From the NCBI GenBank assembly GCA_028023455.1, contig JAQFVV010000187.1:186001-250000 (forward strand): a DNA stretch of 64,000 nucleotides, written 5' to 3'. The notes under the pieces are model-generated. The model did no database searches and was not told the origin of the DNA. It worked only from the letters and a program-made list of their open reading frames with translations. The DNA comes from Epiperipatus broadwayi. Taxonomy: Eukaryota > Onychophora > Udeonychophora > Euonychophora > Peripatidae. A program made the translations under genes and the position numbers. Positions 54,297-64,000 of the stretch are shown one piece after another; within the stretch, counting starts at the first letter, position 1; every line of letters begins with the position of its first letter.

Positions 54297-55342
54297 CCAA
54301 ATATTATAACAAAAACATTATACATTTGTTTTACTCACATTCTTAATAAATTACGTAATAATAAAGATTGATTCAATTATATATTACACTTGAAATGTAA
54401 TTCGTTACCTACTGGAAAGCTTTGCACATATCAATTAAATATTTTATGACAGATTAAATATGCATGCACATACTAGAGTTTATGATACTTATAGAGAACT
54501 TTTATTTATAGAGGACACTTAAAGCTAATTATAGAGAACACTCAAAGATTGCTATTGCTTTCAAAGTTAACAGTCTTTTATATGAATGTTATCAGTCTAT
54601 GAAGGGGATATGAAATTGATAATTACCTAGTATTTTGATCACTCTGTACTCCGAGAGATATGGTTTCTTGCTCTCTCCTACTGTATGAATTTGGATTACC
54701 AACCGATTGGATTTTTAATTTGTTTAATGATTGTAGCTCCTGGCTGATTCCTACGTTCATGAAGATAAACATTTCCTACTGCTCAGATCATTATATGGGC
54801 ATGGCTCTTAGATGGCGGATTTCTGGAGGGCCGGGACTGGAGACTAGCTGCATAATTAATTTTATTAATTATATCCCTATTGTATTTTGATCTGCATACT
54901 TGCGTAGATTAATCTAGCTTTAGATAAGATATCGTTTTAATTATTTCCCATTATTTTTATTTACTGCATTTTATGTTATTGTTTCTATTCTTTTATTTAT
55001 CGGTTGAGCAATCTTTGAGAAAATTTAAGTTTATATTATATGCTTTCCTTGTACTATTAACCCAATTTCACTTTTACACACACACATTTTATTTTTATTT
55101 TTTTTTACGTAAAATTCATGACAAGAAAGAACTCTAATTTTGACTTTATTTAGTTAAATCCCCCCCCCTCTAATTGCTTTTTTTTTTTTTTAAATTAGTA
55201 AACTTATAATAATAAATGAAGCAGAATTTTGCCTTTTGGCGATGAGCAATTATAAAACAAGCTCTTTAAATTAAACTTTTCTTAAATTCTAAATTATTTC
55301 TTACAGAGATTTTTACTGCAATTATTTCTTGATAAATAATAC
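54297..55342 (-). repeat. Second copy of the gypsy-type LTR with start of internal region
   Basis: It is homologous to 50389-51570, including the C-rich strip and T-run beyond it (55157-55200) and the following 140 bases. The copy therefore includes the LTR right part plus polypurine tract and a piece of internal sequence, cut off at 55342 by the ribozyme array. Confidence 0.55.
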
Positions 55343-55521
55343 TGTAGCTTGCTGTGTGTGGCAATATATATGACTATATAAGCTGGTGGTCTTGGATTGA
55401 AAACATTAAGGTGTTTTCAGTTTAAGATTCATAGTTTTGTAGTTAAATGGAGATAAAAGGTGGTTGCTGGAGGGTTGCATTAGATTCTAAGATCTAGATG
55501 CAGTGTTCTCAGATCCAAGGC

Positions 55522-55565
55522 TTCTCATTGACGAAGGCCATAAGCCAAAAACCAGTCTAGGGATA
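55522..55565 (+). ncRNA. Hammerhead, mutated copy (family 1)
   Basis: TTGACGA replaces CTGATGA and AAAAAC replaces GAAAC, while stem II (GGC/GCC) and the CAGTC cleavage region are kept. It is likely inactive. Confidence 0.5.
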
Positions 55566-55973
55566 TTGGATGAATAGGCACTAGATGGGGATTTTATACA
55601 CAAGCCTTCTGGCATCCATTGATTACTCTAGCTTGCTGTGTGTGGCAATATATAGTGAGTTTTGCCTGTTTTAACAACAGTTATACACAAGCATAAGAGG
55701 AGTTGGTCATGTGATGCTTATTGGCTTAAAACCAATCCTGCCTAATTGGATATTGATGGCTATGGTTATTAAAGAACCAAAGACACAAAAATGTATGGGT
55801 ACTTAACTGGTTCAGACCCATATGACTATATAAGCTGGTGGGCTTGGATTGAAAACAGTAAGATGTTTTCAGTTTAAGGCTCATAGTTTTGTAGTTAAAT
55901 GGAGATAAAAGGTTGTTGCTGGAGAATTGCATTAGATCCTAAGATCTTGATGCATTGCTCTCAGATCCAAGGC

Positions 55974-56015
55974 TCCTCACTGATGAAGGCTGTAAGCCAG
56001 AAACTAGTCTGGGAT
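55974..56015 (+). ncRNA. Hammerhead ribozyme (family 1)
   Basis: TCCTCA, CTGATGA (55980-55986), A-GGC-TGTAA-GCC-A, GAAA (56000-56003), CTAGTC, TGGGA. All conserved core bases are present. One G is missing from the 3' strand of stem I compared with the 29027 copy, leaving four good pairs. ACTAGT can again self-pair between molecules. Confidence 0.7.
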
Positions 56016-56425
56016 ATTGGATGAGTAGGCACTAGATAGGGATTTTATGCACAAGCCTTCTGGCATCCATTGATTACTCTAGCTTGCTGTGTGTGGCAAT
56101 ATATATAGTGAGTTTTGCCTGTTCTAACAACAGTTATACACAAGCATAAGAGGAGGTGGTCATGTGATGTTTATATATCTTTATTATATGAAAAGTATTT
56201 ATCTAGAGTAAATTGTTAAATTTTCATTTACCACTGTCAAACTCCCTCCATTCACAACGTTGATGCCATCCATTTCAGATAAATACAATGATGATCATTA
56301 CTAATCATTATCGAAACTTAGAGATTGTCTCTATCACAGATATAAACTTGTGCTGATAGCTAAAACAACAGCAAAGAAGTTTTGATTTACTGCAATATAG
56401 AATAATAATATTTTTATTATTTGTA

Positions 56426-57066
56426 TTATCGTTCATCATCTTTGTTAAATTTAATCCATCTAAAATATAAAATCAAAAGATTCTTGTTACTCCTAACATG
56501 CATCGCCATACTTTTTTGAGTGGTCTGACATCTCTGCATTGCTCTTCTATTAAGTGTCCAAATCTCAGATCCAAAAGTAAGAACTTTTAAAACACATTTA
56601 TTAAAAACCTTCCTTTTCAAATATATAGGCAAAGTTCCTTTTAGTATCAAATTATTTCTACCAAAAACAGTCCAACCAAATTTAATTCTATGATTAATAT
56701 CATCCATTATGTTTCCATCTGTACTAATAATCTGACCAAGATATTTGTTAACTTCTAACTCATCATAATGAATCTTTATTTTCATATTTTGATAAAATCC
56801 ATTAAACATGACTTTAGTCTTTTTAACATTTATCTTTACTCCTATTTTCATCTGATAACTCCTGCAGCTCTAAGCATTATTTGCAAGAACAATTACATTA
56901 TCTGCAAAATCTAAATGACTTCTATAATCTCCATTTACTTTCACTCCTTTAGCTTCCCATTTTAATCAATAAAATACTTCTTGCAGCACTGCTGTAAAAC
57001 GTTTTGGAGATATGGAGTCACCCAGTCTTAGATCCTTCTCAATGTTGACTTTCCTAGTATCATTAT
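56426..57066 (-). pseudogene. RTE-type LINE reverse transcriptase, 3' part
   Basis: On the minus strand: LHNDTRKVNIEKDLRLGDSI (starting across the solo LTR), SPKRFTAVLQEVFY, WEAKGVKVNGDYRSHLDFAD-NVIVLANNA (the FADD box, second D replaced by N), then the clean frame 56426-56851: MKIGVKINVKKTKVMFNG..., EVNKYLGQIISTDGNIMDDI, NHRIKFGWTVFGRNN, KVFNKCVLKVLTFGSEIWTL. This order (RLGD, SP-LF, FADD, YLGQ, GW-AF, LTYG-ETWTL) is that of RTE LINEs. Stops in the palm make it dead. Confidence 0.85.
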
Positions 57067-59154
57067 TATAACGATCGAAATGTAAGTGATCGAATCTAAC
57101 CGCAAAAACAATATCTGCAACTACCAGGGTGCCATCTAGGCATTTGAGCCTAGAAAAATTTATAAAGTAGGCAGATACGCGCTGTTAAGATTCCACTTTA
57201 TTTTAATATTCCGATCGTTAGCCCAAGTCACTAGCTCAGCGGAGACGCAGAGATAAAAATCTATATCTTAATTTATATCTTAAATATAAAAGAATAAAAG
57301 CCACTGCCAGAAATTAACACATAATAATATTTATTTACGCACATATAAAATAACATTTAAATTTTGAGGAATAAGTTTAACATTTTAGATTTTTATATTA
57401 ACTTTTAATTTTACATTTAACTAAATTTCAATGAGTTTAATATTTTATTTAGATGGTCAAGTATGAATAGACTTCATAGATCTGCATTTGAAAAGAAAAT
57501 ATTCTTCCCTGATTTAACCTTAGGCAACAAATTTCGCAACCAAACTGGCGCCAATCCATCTGATACATTCATGTGTTCAATGTAGCATGATACGACAACA
57601 CAAAATACTATACTGTCAGGAAACGTACATCTGAACAATAAGTAGAAATAGAGAAGACATTGACTTTCCACCAACAGGAATGTGCCATCAAGTAGAACAA
57701 TAAACAAAAAACTCCATAGGAATGGACTGCGGTCTTCTGCCGACTTACAAACCCATCCATAGGCAAACAGAGGGTGTGTGGCGTATATCTATAATCCTGC
57801 CCGTAGCGGACCTCATACTACATCTACTAATTACACAAATATATCCAATCCATTGAACCAATTCAACTACGAAATGAGTAACCTAAGATTACCCTCCCTT
57901 AATATAACTTTACAAAACTATATAGCCATTCACGCCCGACTTAAATTTAACATTTAAATACGTTCGCACAAATGCATTTTATAAAATTTGTTTTAAAATG
58001 TTGAGTACAGATCAGATGCACAGATTCCACGGTCAAAAACATTCCAAATTAAACACAACCGATCAAAATACAAAGTCATCGATAAACGTCACTTGCATAG
58101 GGAATATACAAATCCCATTAGCATTCACCGTAAGATGCTTGCAGTGATATCGTTGACATATATTCTAATCGAATGTGAAAACCACAACATTATCAACCGC
58201 TAACGAATCTATGCAACGTCTATACCCAACCTAAATCTCATCATTTAAAATTTAAACAATAAACAATTTATACAATAAAAAAGAAAAAAAATGGAAATGA
58301 TTTTTATCAATCGGAAAACATATAAAATTAAACATTATTAATTTGATTTAAAAACTTACAAAAGTCAGATAAGAGTCCGTTTTAACATTTAAGTTGGCTT
58401 GTTTATTAATTTGTAAAACTTGACGAAAGTTCTTAATTGATTTTAATAATTGTTCATTTCATATAGCTTATGGTAGAAGAGTCCATGTTCCCGTTGGCAA
58501 TTCCCACGGAGACTTTCCTGGAAGACCGGTCTGATATTTTGGAGGTAGCATTAGCTGGTTCTGTTCTGGTATCACAGTCTTTGCATTTTTAAAATAAATG
58601 AGTGAGGATGGCAAGTGCGTCTTGTCGCTCGACTCACCAAAATCAAGTTGGAAAAAACTGACTGGAACTCAATATTTTTTCTTTTTATAGTCCTCCTATG
58701 GATTCCATGAACAAAAACGTCACTGTTCTGTTTTTTCGTTATGGTCCGGGCCTTTATTTGCTTCCATTGGTCAAGCCAAAATCTCTTTCTTCTCTTATCT
58801 AACTTTTCATCTGACTTTTTAATTAAACAGCTTTTAGATAATTAATAAACAATCATCTCCATTTATAGATTACAGGAATTAATTAATACCTGTTTTTATT
58901 TTAACTTACGTTATTTTTTTATTAAAATATTTTTATATTTCAATCTTGTATTTTTTTATTAAAAAAAATACGTTCAAATACTTTTTTTTTTTTTTTGTTT
59001 ATGAAAAAAATATTTTTAAAGTTTAGCATCTGTGCGAATACATATATATGTTTAACAAACATTTTAATTTTAGCGTTTAGTTTTTTACTTTTATTTGCGA
59101 ACTTTTAAGTTTTTATTTTAAATAAATGTAACGACATATTTATATATCGTTACA
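57067..59154 (-). mobile_element. Solo LTR, 2.1 kb, inserted in the RTE (TSD TTAT)
   Basis: On the minus strand it starts TGTAACGATATATAAATATG and ends ATCGTTATA. TTAT lies immediately outside both ends (57063-57066 and 59155-59158). Removing the insertion restores an unbroken RTE frame (ATIRLH|NDTRK). It is homologous throughout, inverted, to 40339-42448, including the same nested inverted modules and the CGCTGTTAAGATTCCACTTT block. No coding capacity. Confidence 0.9.
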
Positions 59155-59290
59155 TTATGTAATCTAATTGTTGCTGTTGCATTTTTATAAATATTCTTCA
59201 AAATATGACAATAACCTGGATCTATACCTTGATGATCCAATGCTTTATATTTGGAGTTAAGTTGGTACACTAGAATTAAGCCATATTTCA
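59155..59290 (-). pseudogene. RTE-type LINE reverse transcriptase, 5' part
   Basis: The minus strand encodes KALDHQGIDPGYCHILKNIY and KNATATIRLH, the RTE palm segment (family AL-NQGI---Y--LL--IY--ATA-I-LH), which joins in frame with 57066 once the solo LTR is removed. The element appears 5'-truncated a little beyond 59290. Confidence 0.8.
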
Positions 59291-59299
59291 TTTGTCAAA

Positions 59300-62200
59300 T
59301 TTTTATATGATAAAAAGCAAAGCAGTCTTTCGTTACTGCATTAAAAATATCTATCCATATTCTAAACAGCCATAGCGAGTTACGTATTTTTAAATTTATT
59401 TTTTTTGACATATAATGCAATACTTACTTAATGGAATGTTATAACAACAGATATCTACATATGTATTGCTCTATAAGATAGCTGTTTTAGATATGGATAT
59501 TTGGGCCAAATTTTCTTACTGAAGAATAGCCACTGATTAACATGTAAGTCAAGACTCCGAAATTCTAAATGAATTTTAGCTTGCAAATATTTTGATGTCA
59601 TATAAATAGAATATAACATATAAGATTTTGAAATTGCTGTATCAAAATAGTTGCAAGGATCATTATTTGGATTTTCTATTCCACTAATATTGAGGCCGCT
59701 TTTGATTGGCTAAATCAACACTATTCATATAGAATTTTACATTTTTACTGTCAGTGGTCATGGATATGATTGTCATGATTCATGATAATAAACTATAAAA
59801 TCTTTTATAAGCAATTAAGTCTGCAAAATAAGGTTGCCTTAGACTTAAATACAAGTCCCAAATATCAACCAAATGGACTACATATACCTTGCAAGAAAAG
59901 AAATTTCCACTATCTCAAAAAACACAAGTAATTCACAATCTAACACATTTTTTCTGATTCCACGTTTTCCCCATCTTTGGATGGCATATTTGCTGTTTCA
60001 TTAGTAATTTTATTATACATTTTGTTTTCAAAAAATAAATGAAAAAAAATAAAATTGAATTCTCACATGTAATGGGAAACTTTAAGCCTGGCGACTTAGT
60101 AAAATTGCCTATATTCACCTGTTCTTCCATTACTTTTAATGGCATATTCATTAGTTGTTAGGATGAAGGGTCTGATATACCACTAATTTCAGCAGATGCA
60201 GATTGTTTTTCTTCACCTTTTTGCTGACAAAAGAACTTCATTATCTTTTAAAGACAAATTAGAATTACAAGATTCATTTATTCTCGGAGTTTAAGGGCCT
60301 GGAAATTAGGGGGGAATTGTTCATATTTGTATTCTTTGTAGAATCTAATAACCTGAGAAGAAAACAAAAATTAAATGAAGTTATTTAAATAAAAATTTTG
60401 AATTTTATAATTATACCTCTCAGAAGGGGGGTGGAGAAAATAAAATAATGCATGCGTAATCCAGACAGATTTCCCTTAAAAATTCTGTTTCAGTTATGCA
60501 TATAAGTTGAAATTAAATCCTTTTAATATTAATGTATTTTAAAAAGTTAATATTTAAAATTTGTTTCTACCCCTCATCCAATTGCTATTTTAGAATGGGA
60601 AAAAAAATGAAAATCACAATTACTAGAGCATTTTGACACTTATCTCTTAGTTCAGAAAGACAAACTAAAATCATAGAAAAAGAAAATCAAGCTTATCAAT
60701 TTACCTACTGGCTTTTTTAAAATTATTATTTTACTTTTAAATGCTGAAATACTAATTCATTCACAGTTAAATAAAAATATAATTTGAGTGAATCTTAAAC
60801 TAATACTTAAATAATAAAACTGAATCTTGGGAATTTGAAGAACTCTATATCGTTGTCCAAATTTTGTAATGAATTATTGATGTTCATCCTGCTATATTTT
60901 AATCAACTCGATTGTATTTCATTATAAATTTTGAATTTCCTTTTATATATATATTTTTAAGAGTCATTTATTATAAAGTATTGCTGAATTATATGTTTAA
61001 AAAATTGTATTAAAAGAGAACCTTATAATTCAGAAACATAAAACAATGTTAGACAGACATCTTTCATTAAATCCATTAGCATTTGATAATCCAATTCTAC
61101 AAATATTTTCAACAAAGAAAAGGGATTAACCACAAATTGAATTTTTTAGATAATAAAGTTACAATTAATTCAGATGCTAGTCATAATATTTAATAAATGT
61201 TTATTTATATATATAATCATGAAAATTTTTTACAAAAGTTAAATTCTTATTGTATTTTGCCATTTAATGCATTATTGGTGAAAGGCAGAACAACCTTTAA
61301 ATAGCATTTCATAGCAAATAACCAAAGAGGAATAATGGAGAAGACATTAATCGGGCTTGCTAATTGTCAAATGATTAATATTATTTCATAGTTTTTTTTT
61401 ATTTTACTTTTTAACTAGATTGATTAGATGTATATTTACTAATCAGCTATTGAATTGTTAGACAAATGGGTTATGGGCAATTATTTGAAATGAAAATTCA
61501 AAGCCTCTTTAGAATACGAGAAGATTTCCATGGTTTTTGTTTTGAACGCTAGTTTGTAGTCATGATGTATAGTTGCCTAAATTACTATGTCACAGTACAT
61601 AAAATATAATATTGCTATATTTATAGTGACTACCTAATGTTAATTACTTTTTTTACTTTGTCTTTCTAAAGATAGGAAGCACTGAATCATGATGAGAATT
61701 TCTTAGTTATGTGAAGTTGTATGCTTACAAATGTGCTGTGAATTAGCCAATTAAATGTGTAATATATATACTTTTTGAAAGTTGTATCATTCTAGGTATC
61801 TACTAACAATTAGGATAATCGCTCAAATTGATGTTATACTTCACATTTGTCAGTTGGCATATCAAAACAAATTTTTGTAACTTTTTATACTAAAAAATTT
61901 CTAAAATTAAAATATTAACTGGAAATACAAATGTAATAACTTGATATAGCCATAAATTTTTCCCAAACTAAATTTTAAATGAATAATCTATATGGAAAGC
62001 TTTTTTTATATAATGCTTCAGATGTAAAGATATCAAATTTAGAAAGTTTTCTTCAGTAAAAGTGAGGGTAAGTGGTCTCGTATATATTCTGCTATTTACT
62101 GGAAGTGTAATTGATGATGAACAACATGCAAGAATATTTGAAATTTTAGTCTTCAATAAATTATATTTTTCCAGCTATGCCAAATTGTTTGGAATTTGGA

Positions 62201-62849
62201 TTTAGAAGAAAATTCTTGGGTGATAACATGCATCATAAATTAAACTCGAGATAAAAACTATCATTCTTTATTAGAGAAACATTGTTTAGCCTCAGTCTAA
62301 AATCCTGGCAACATTAAAGGTAAAATTATCTCTGGCATTCGTTCTTTCTCACTTTTCCTCTCTCTCACTCTCTTTATATATATCTATAAATCATGTCTTT
62401 GGGAGCAACCGTGTTTAATAAAATAAAATAAAAGTATTGATGTTTTGACAAGATAGCACTTGCCCTTAACTGGTGGAAAAACAATAATATTCACATGGTT
62501 GTAACAGATGTAATTATATCACATGATTGTTGAATAGATTGATTTAAATTTCAGAGTGTTTTTTTTTTTTTATTCTTTTGTGTGGGAAAATTCTTTCACA
62601 CAGTTATTAATTTTTGTTAATGCTATTTGGTTTGTAAATATTTCTATAGTCTCTCTAAATATTTTTTGATAATGGTTGTTGCATGTGAATATGATTTTAA
62701 TATATGAGAAATCTACATAATTGATGATGTTTAAAGCATGGAGAGCAAGTGCAGAAAAATGTGGAGTGTATTTTCACTGCATTAATGTGCTCACATCTTC
62801 TAGCACTTTTAAATATATTGCTTCTTCCTGTGTTCTAGGGCACATGTAG
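59300..62849. other. Mostly non-coding; possible hAT-like protein fossil near 59.9-60.3 kb
   Basis: No gene is supported. On the minus strand around 59933-60250, broken frames (MKFFCQQKGEEKQSASAE, ISGISDPS, then NIGNFTKSPGLKF) loosely resemble the N-terminus of hAT-type or zinc-finger MYM transposase-derived proteins, but the match is too weak to claim. The remainder is AT-rich with simple repeats. Confidence 0.35.
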
Positions 62850-63665
62850 CATGAATCTCATATACCTCAAGCTTCTAGAGAGATTACAACCTTAGGTTTG
62901 GTCATAATGTCATTAATTGTTTGTTTGATAGTGTTATCTTTATGTCATAGCATTTTAGTACCTTTCCAATACTGTCTTTGGTTCTATTTATATAAAGAAT
63001 TCAAACCCTAGTAAAAGCATATGCTTCTTTTTTGGGGAGAAGGCTTTTGATTTATCAATTTCCCTACTTATAGTGATGATATTGTAACATTCATTATTAA
63101 GACATCATACATATGTTTGACCTTTTTTGTTAATGCAGATGTATATGGGAGCAAAAATGCTCTTGTGAAAAGGGACTGAATGATATTTTTAGGTTTTTTT
63201 CAGAAAGCTATTAATCTTTTATTCAATAGAGAATGTCGTCGTTATGTTATAGCATTTCAGTACCTTTCCAATATTGGCTGTGGTTTCGTTTATGTAAAGA
63301 ATTCAAATCCTAATTAATAGTATTATAAGTGCTAGAAGAAATGAACACATCAATATAGTAAAAAAATTTTCTCAACATCCTCAGCAGTTTCTCTTCATGT
63401 AGAGTTTTTTAGTAATTGAATCATGATCATTATCAAAAAAGTATTTAGAGATGCTATTGACAATTTTAAAAAGACACTTATGATTGGATTTAGAAGGAAA
63501 TTCTTGGGTGATAACATGCATCATAATGAAATTTTCCAAAAATTGTTGTCCAGGTTTTGCTGATGAAATATGTCCAAATTTAGCACTTGCAATAGTTTTA
63601 AGATAAGTGATTTTTTTTTTTATCTTTGAGCATTTTGTCATGTTAACACACATCCTTAACAGCAA
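62850..63665 (-). pseudogene. PLE-like remnant with internal duplication
   Basis: Minus-strand pieces resemble the linker between RT and GIY-YIG nuclease: INETTANIGKVLKCYNI (63240-63310) and again INRTKDSIGKVLKCYDIKIT (62935-63010), followed by VYEIHATCALEH, similar to the YEI-C-CG motif. The two linker copies are about 300 bases apart. The longest frame (63381-63665, ...ENFIMMHVITQEFPSKSNHK) lies upstream; its end word (GGATTTAGAAG-AAATTCTTGG) recurs at 62200. The assignment is tentative. Confidence 0.45.
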
Positions 63666-63686
63666 CAGAAGATCTGTCAGTAAGTT

Positions 63687-63825
63687 TCTACTTCCTTGAA
63701 ATGATATCAGTACTATCTTTTTCCAAATAGTTCTTACTTCCTTGAAATGATATCAGTTCTATCTTTTTCCAAATAGTTCTTACTTCCTTGAAATGATATC
63801 ACTTCTATCTTTTTCCAAATAGTTT
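63687..63825. repeat. 46-bp tandem repeat, three copies
   Basis: A unit TACTTCCTTGAAATGATATC followed by A-TTCTATCTTTTTCCAAATAG occurs three times with a period of 46 bases and only a few differences. Confidence 0.9.
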
Positions 63826-64000
63826 GATAGCTGGTCTTCTTTAAAAAAAAAATCACACTTTTTGGATATGTTAAATACATACATTTATAAGTCAGAAATG
63901 TTTGTGGTTTTTAATGGCAGCTATGGATATATACAAGCTCTTAATATTAGAATAAAATGTGTTCAATATGATTACCCTATTCAGAACCCTTAAATTAAAT

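Larger units (their letters stand above)
55343..56175 (+). repeat. Tandem array of 451-bp ribozyme units (family 1)
   Basis: The landmark AGCTTGCTGTGTGTGGCAAT occurs at 55346, 55631 and 56082; the last two are 451 bases apart, and the intervening unit is complete. The first unit is internally shortened, and the last is partial. Each of the two long units has a hammerhead (55522-55565 and 55974-56015). Further landmarks are GATTGAAAACA, GATAAAAGGTTGTTGCTGGA, CTCAGATCCAAGGCTCCTCA, ATTTTATGCACAAGCC and CATGTGATGTTTA. No frame is conserved. The dimer-like arrangement with a ribozyme per unit is what retrozymes show. Confidence 0.75.

Noticed and set aside
54660-54890. 76-codon frame with tryptophans
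   Set aside because: It is inside an LTR-like repeat; the homologous stretch near 50750-51100 does not keep the frame.
59933-60151. 72-codon minus-strand frame as a gene
   Set aside because: At most a fossil of a hAT-like transposase N-terminus; the resemblance is too weak to annotate.
1-64000. CRISPR arrays, bacterial operons, rRNA genes
   Set aside because: None seen: no regularly spaced short repeats with unique spacers, no prokaryotic ribosome sites or gene spacing, and no conserved rRNA segments.

Overview
This is AT-rich (roughly three quarters A+T) eukaryotic nuclear DNA, almost certainly from an invertebrate animal. No prokaryotic gene organisation is present. The only candidate host coding sequence is a set of small, phase-compatible exons on the + strand (11238-11300, 36723-36862, 46171-46256). 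Joined, they read as a pentatricopeptide-like helical protein resembling LRPPRC. If that is right, most of the window is one gene whose introns are tens of kilobases long and filled with transposable elements. I could not place the organism more precisely.

Layout. 1-7.4 kb: unannotatable AT-rich DNA with small tandem duplications and one SINE-like repeat. 7.4-9.7 kb: two Penelope-like retroelement (PLE) fragments abutting in opposite orientation. 9.7-14.5 kb: intron with the first exon. 14.5-19.4 kb: a PLE flank split by a head-to-head pair of Ty3/gypsy-type LTR elements. 20.6 kb: a palindromic derivative of the ribozyme repeat. 21.7-27.9 kb: a degenerate but end-to-end LTR retrotransposon (LTRs, primer binding site, gag remnant, integrase tail, polypurine tract). 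28.6-33.4 kb: a PLE with flanking direct repeats, interrupted by a hammerhead-bearing repeat array, followed by another inverted PLE copy. 33.4-35.5 kb: a second family of hammerhead-bearing tandem repeats, a long-hairpin MITE and a degenerate hammerhead. 36.7 kb: second exon. 37.5-40.3 kb: a Jockey-like LINE. 40.3-42.4 kb: a solo LTR. 46.2 kb: third exon. 46.4-48.7 kb: more second-family units, one split by a pogo/Tigger-like element. 49.6-56.2 kb: ribozyme repeats, two related LTR elements, a hAT MITE and a minisatellite. 56.4-59.3 kb: an RTE LINE split by a second copy of the 2.1 kb solo LTR. 59.3-64 kb: mostly featureless, with a degraded PLE-like remnant and a 46-bp tandem repeat.

The main discovery candidates are two unrelated repeat families, of about 450 and about 430 bp, each arranged as tandem or near-tandem units carrying a hammerhead-ribozyme core. 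Metazoan 'retrozymes' (small non-autonomous retroelements that make circular RNA) and the terminal repeats of PLEs are known to look like this, and several PLE copies lie in the same window. In the first family the ribozyme stem II shows a compensatory base-pair change between copies.

Several insertions are dated relative to each other by target-site duplications: hAT into an LTR element, two solo LTRs (one inside an RTE reading frame), a Tigger-like element inside a ribozyme repeat, and an LTR composite inside a PLE flank. The block 29.35-30.03 kb looks like badly resolved assembly sequence rather than real biology.
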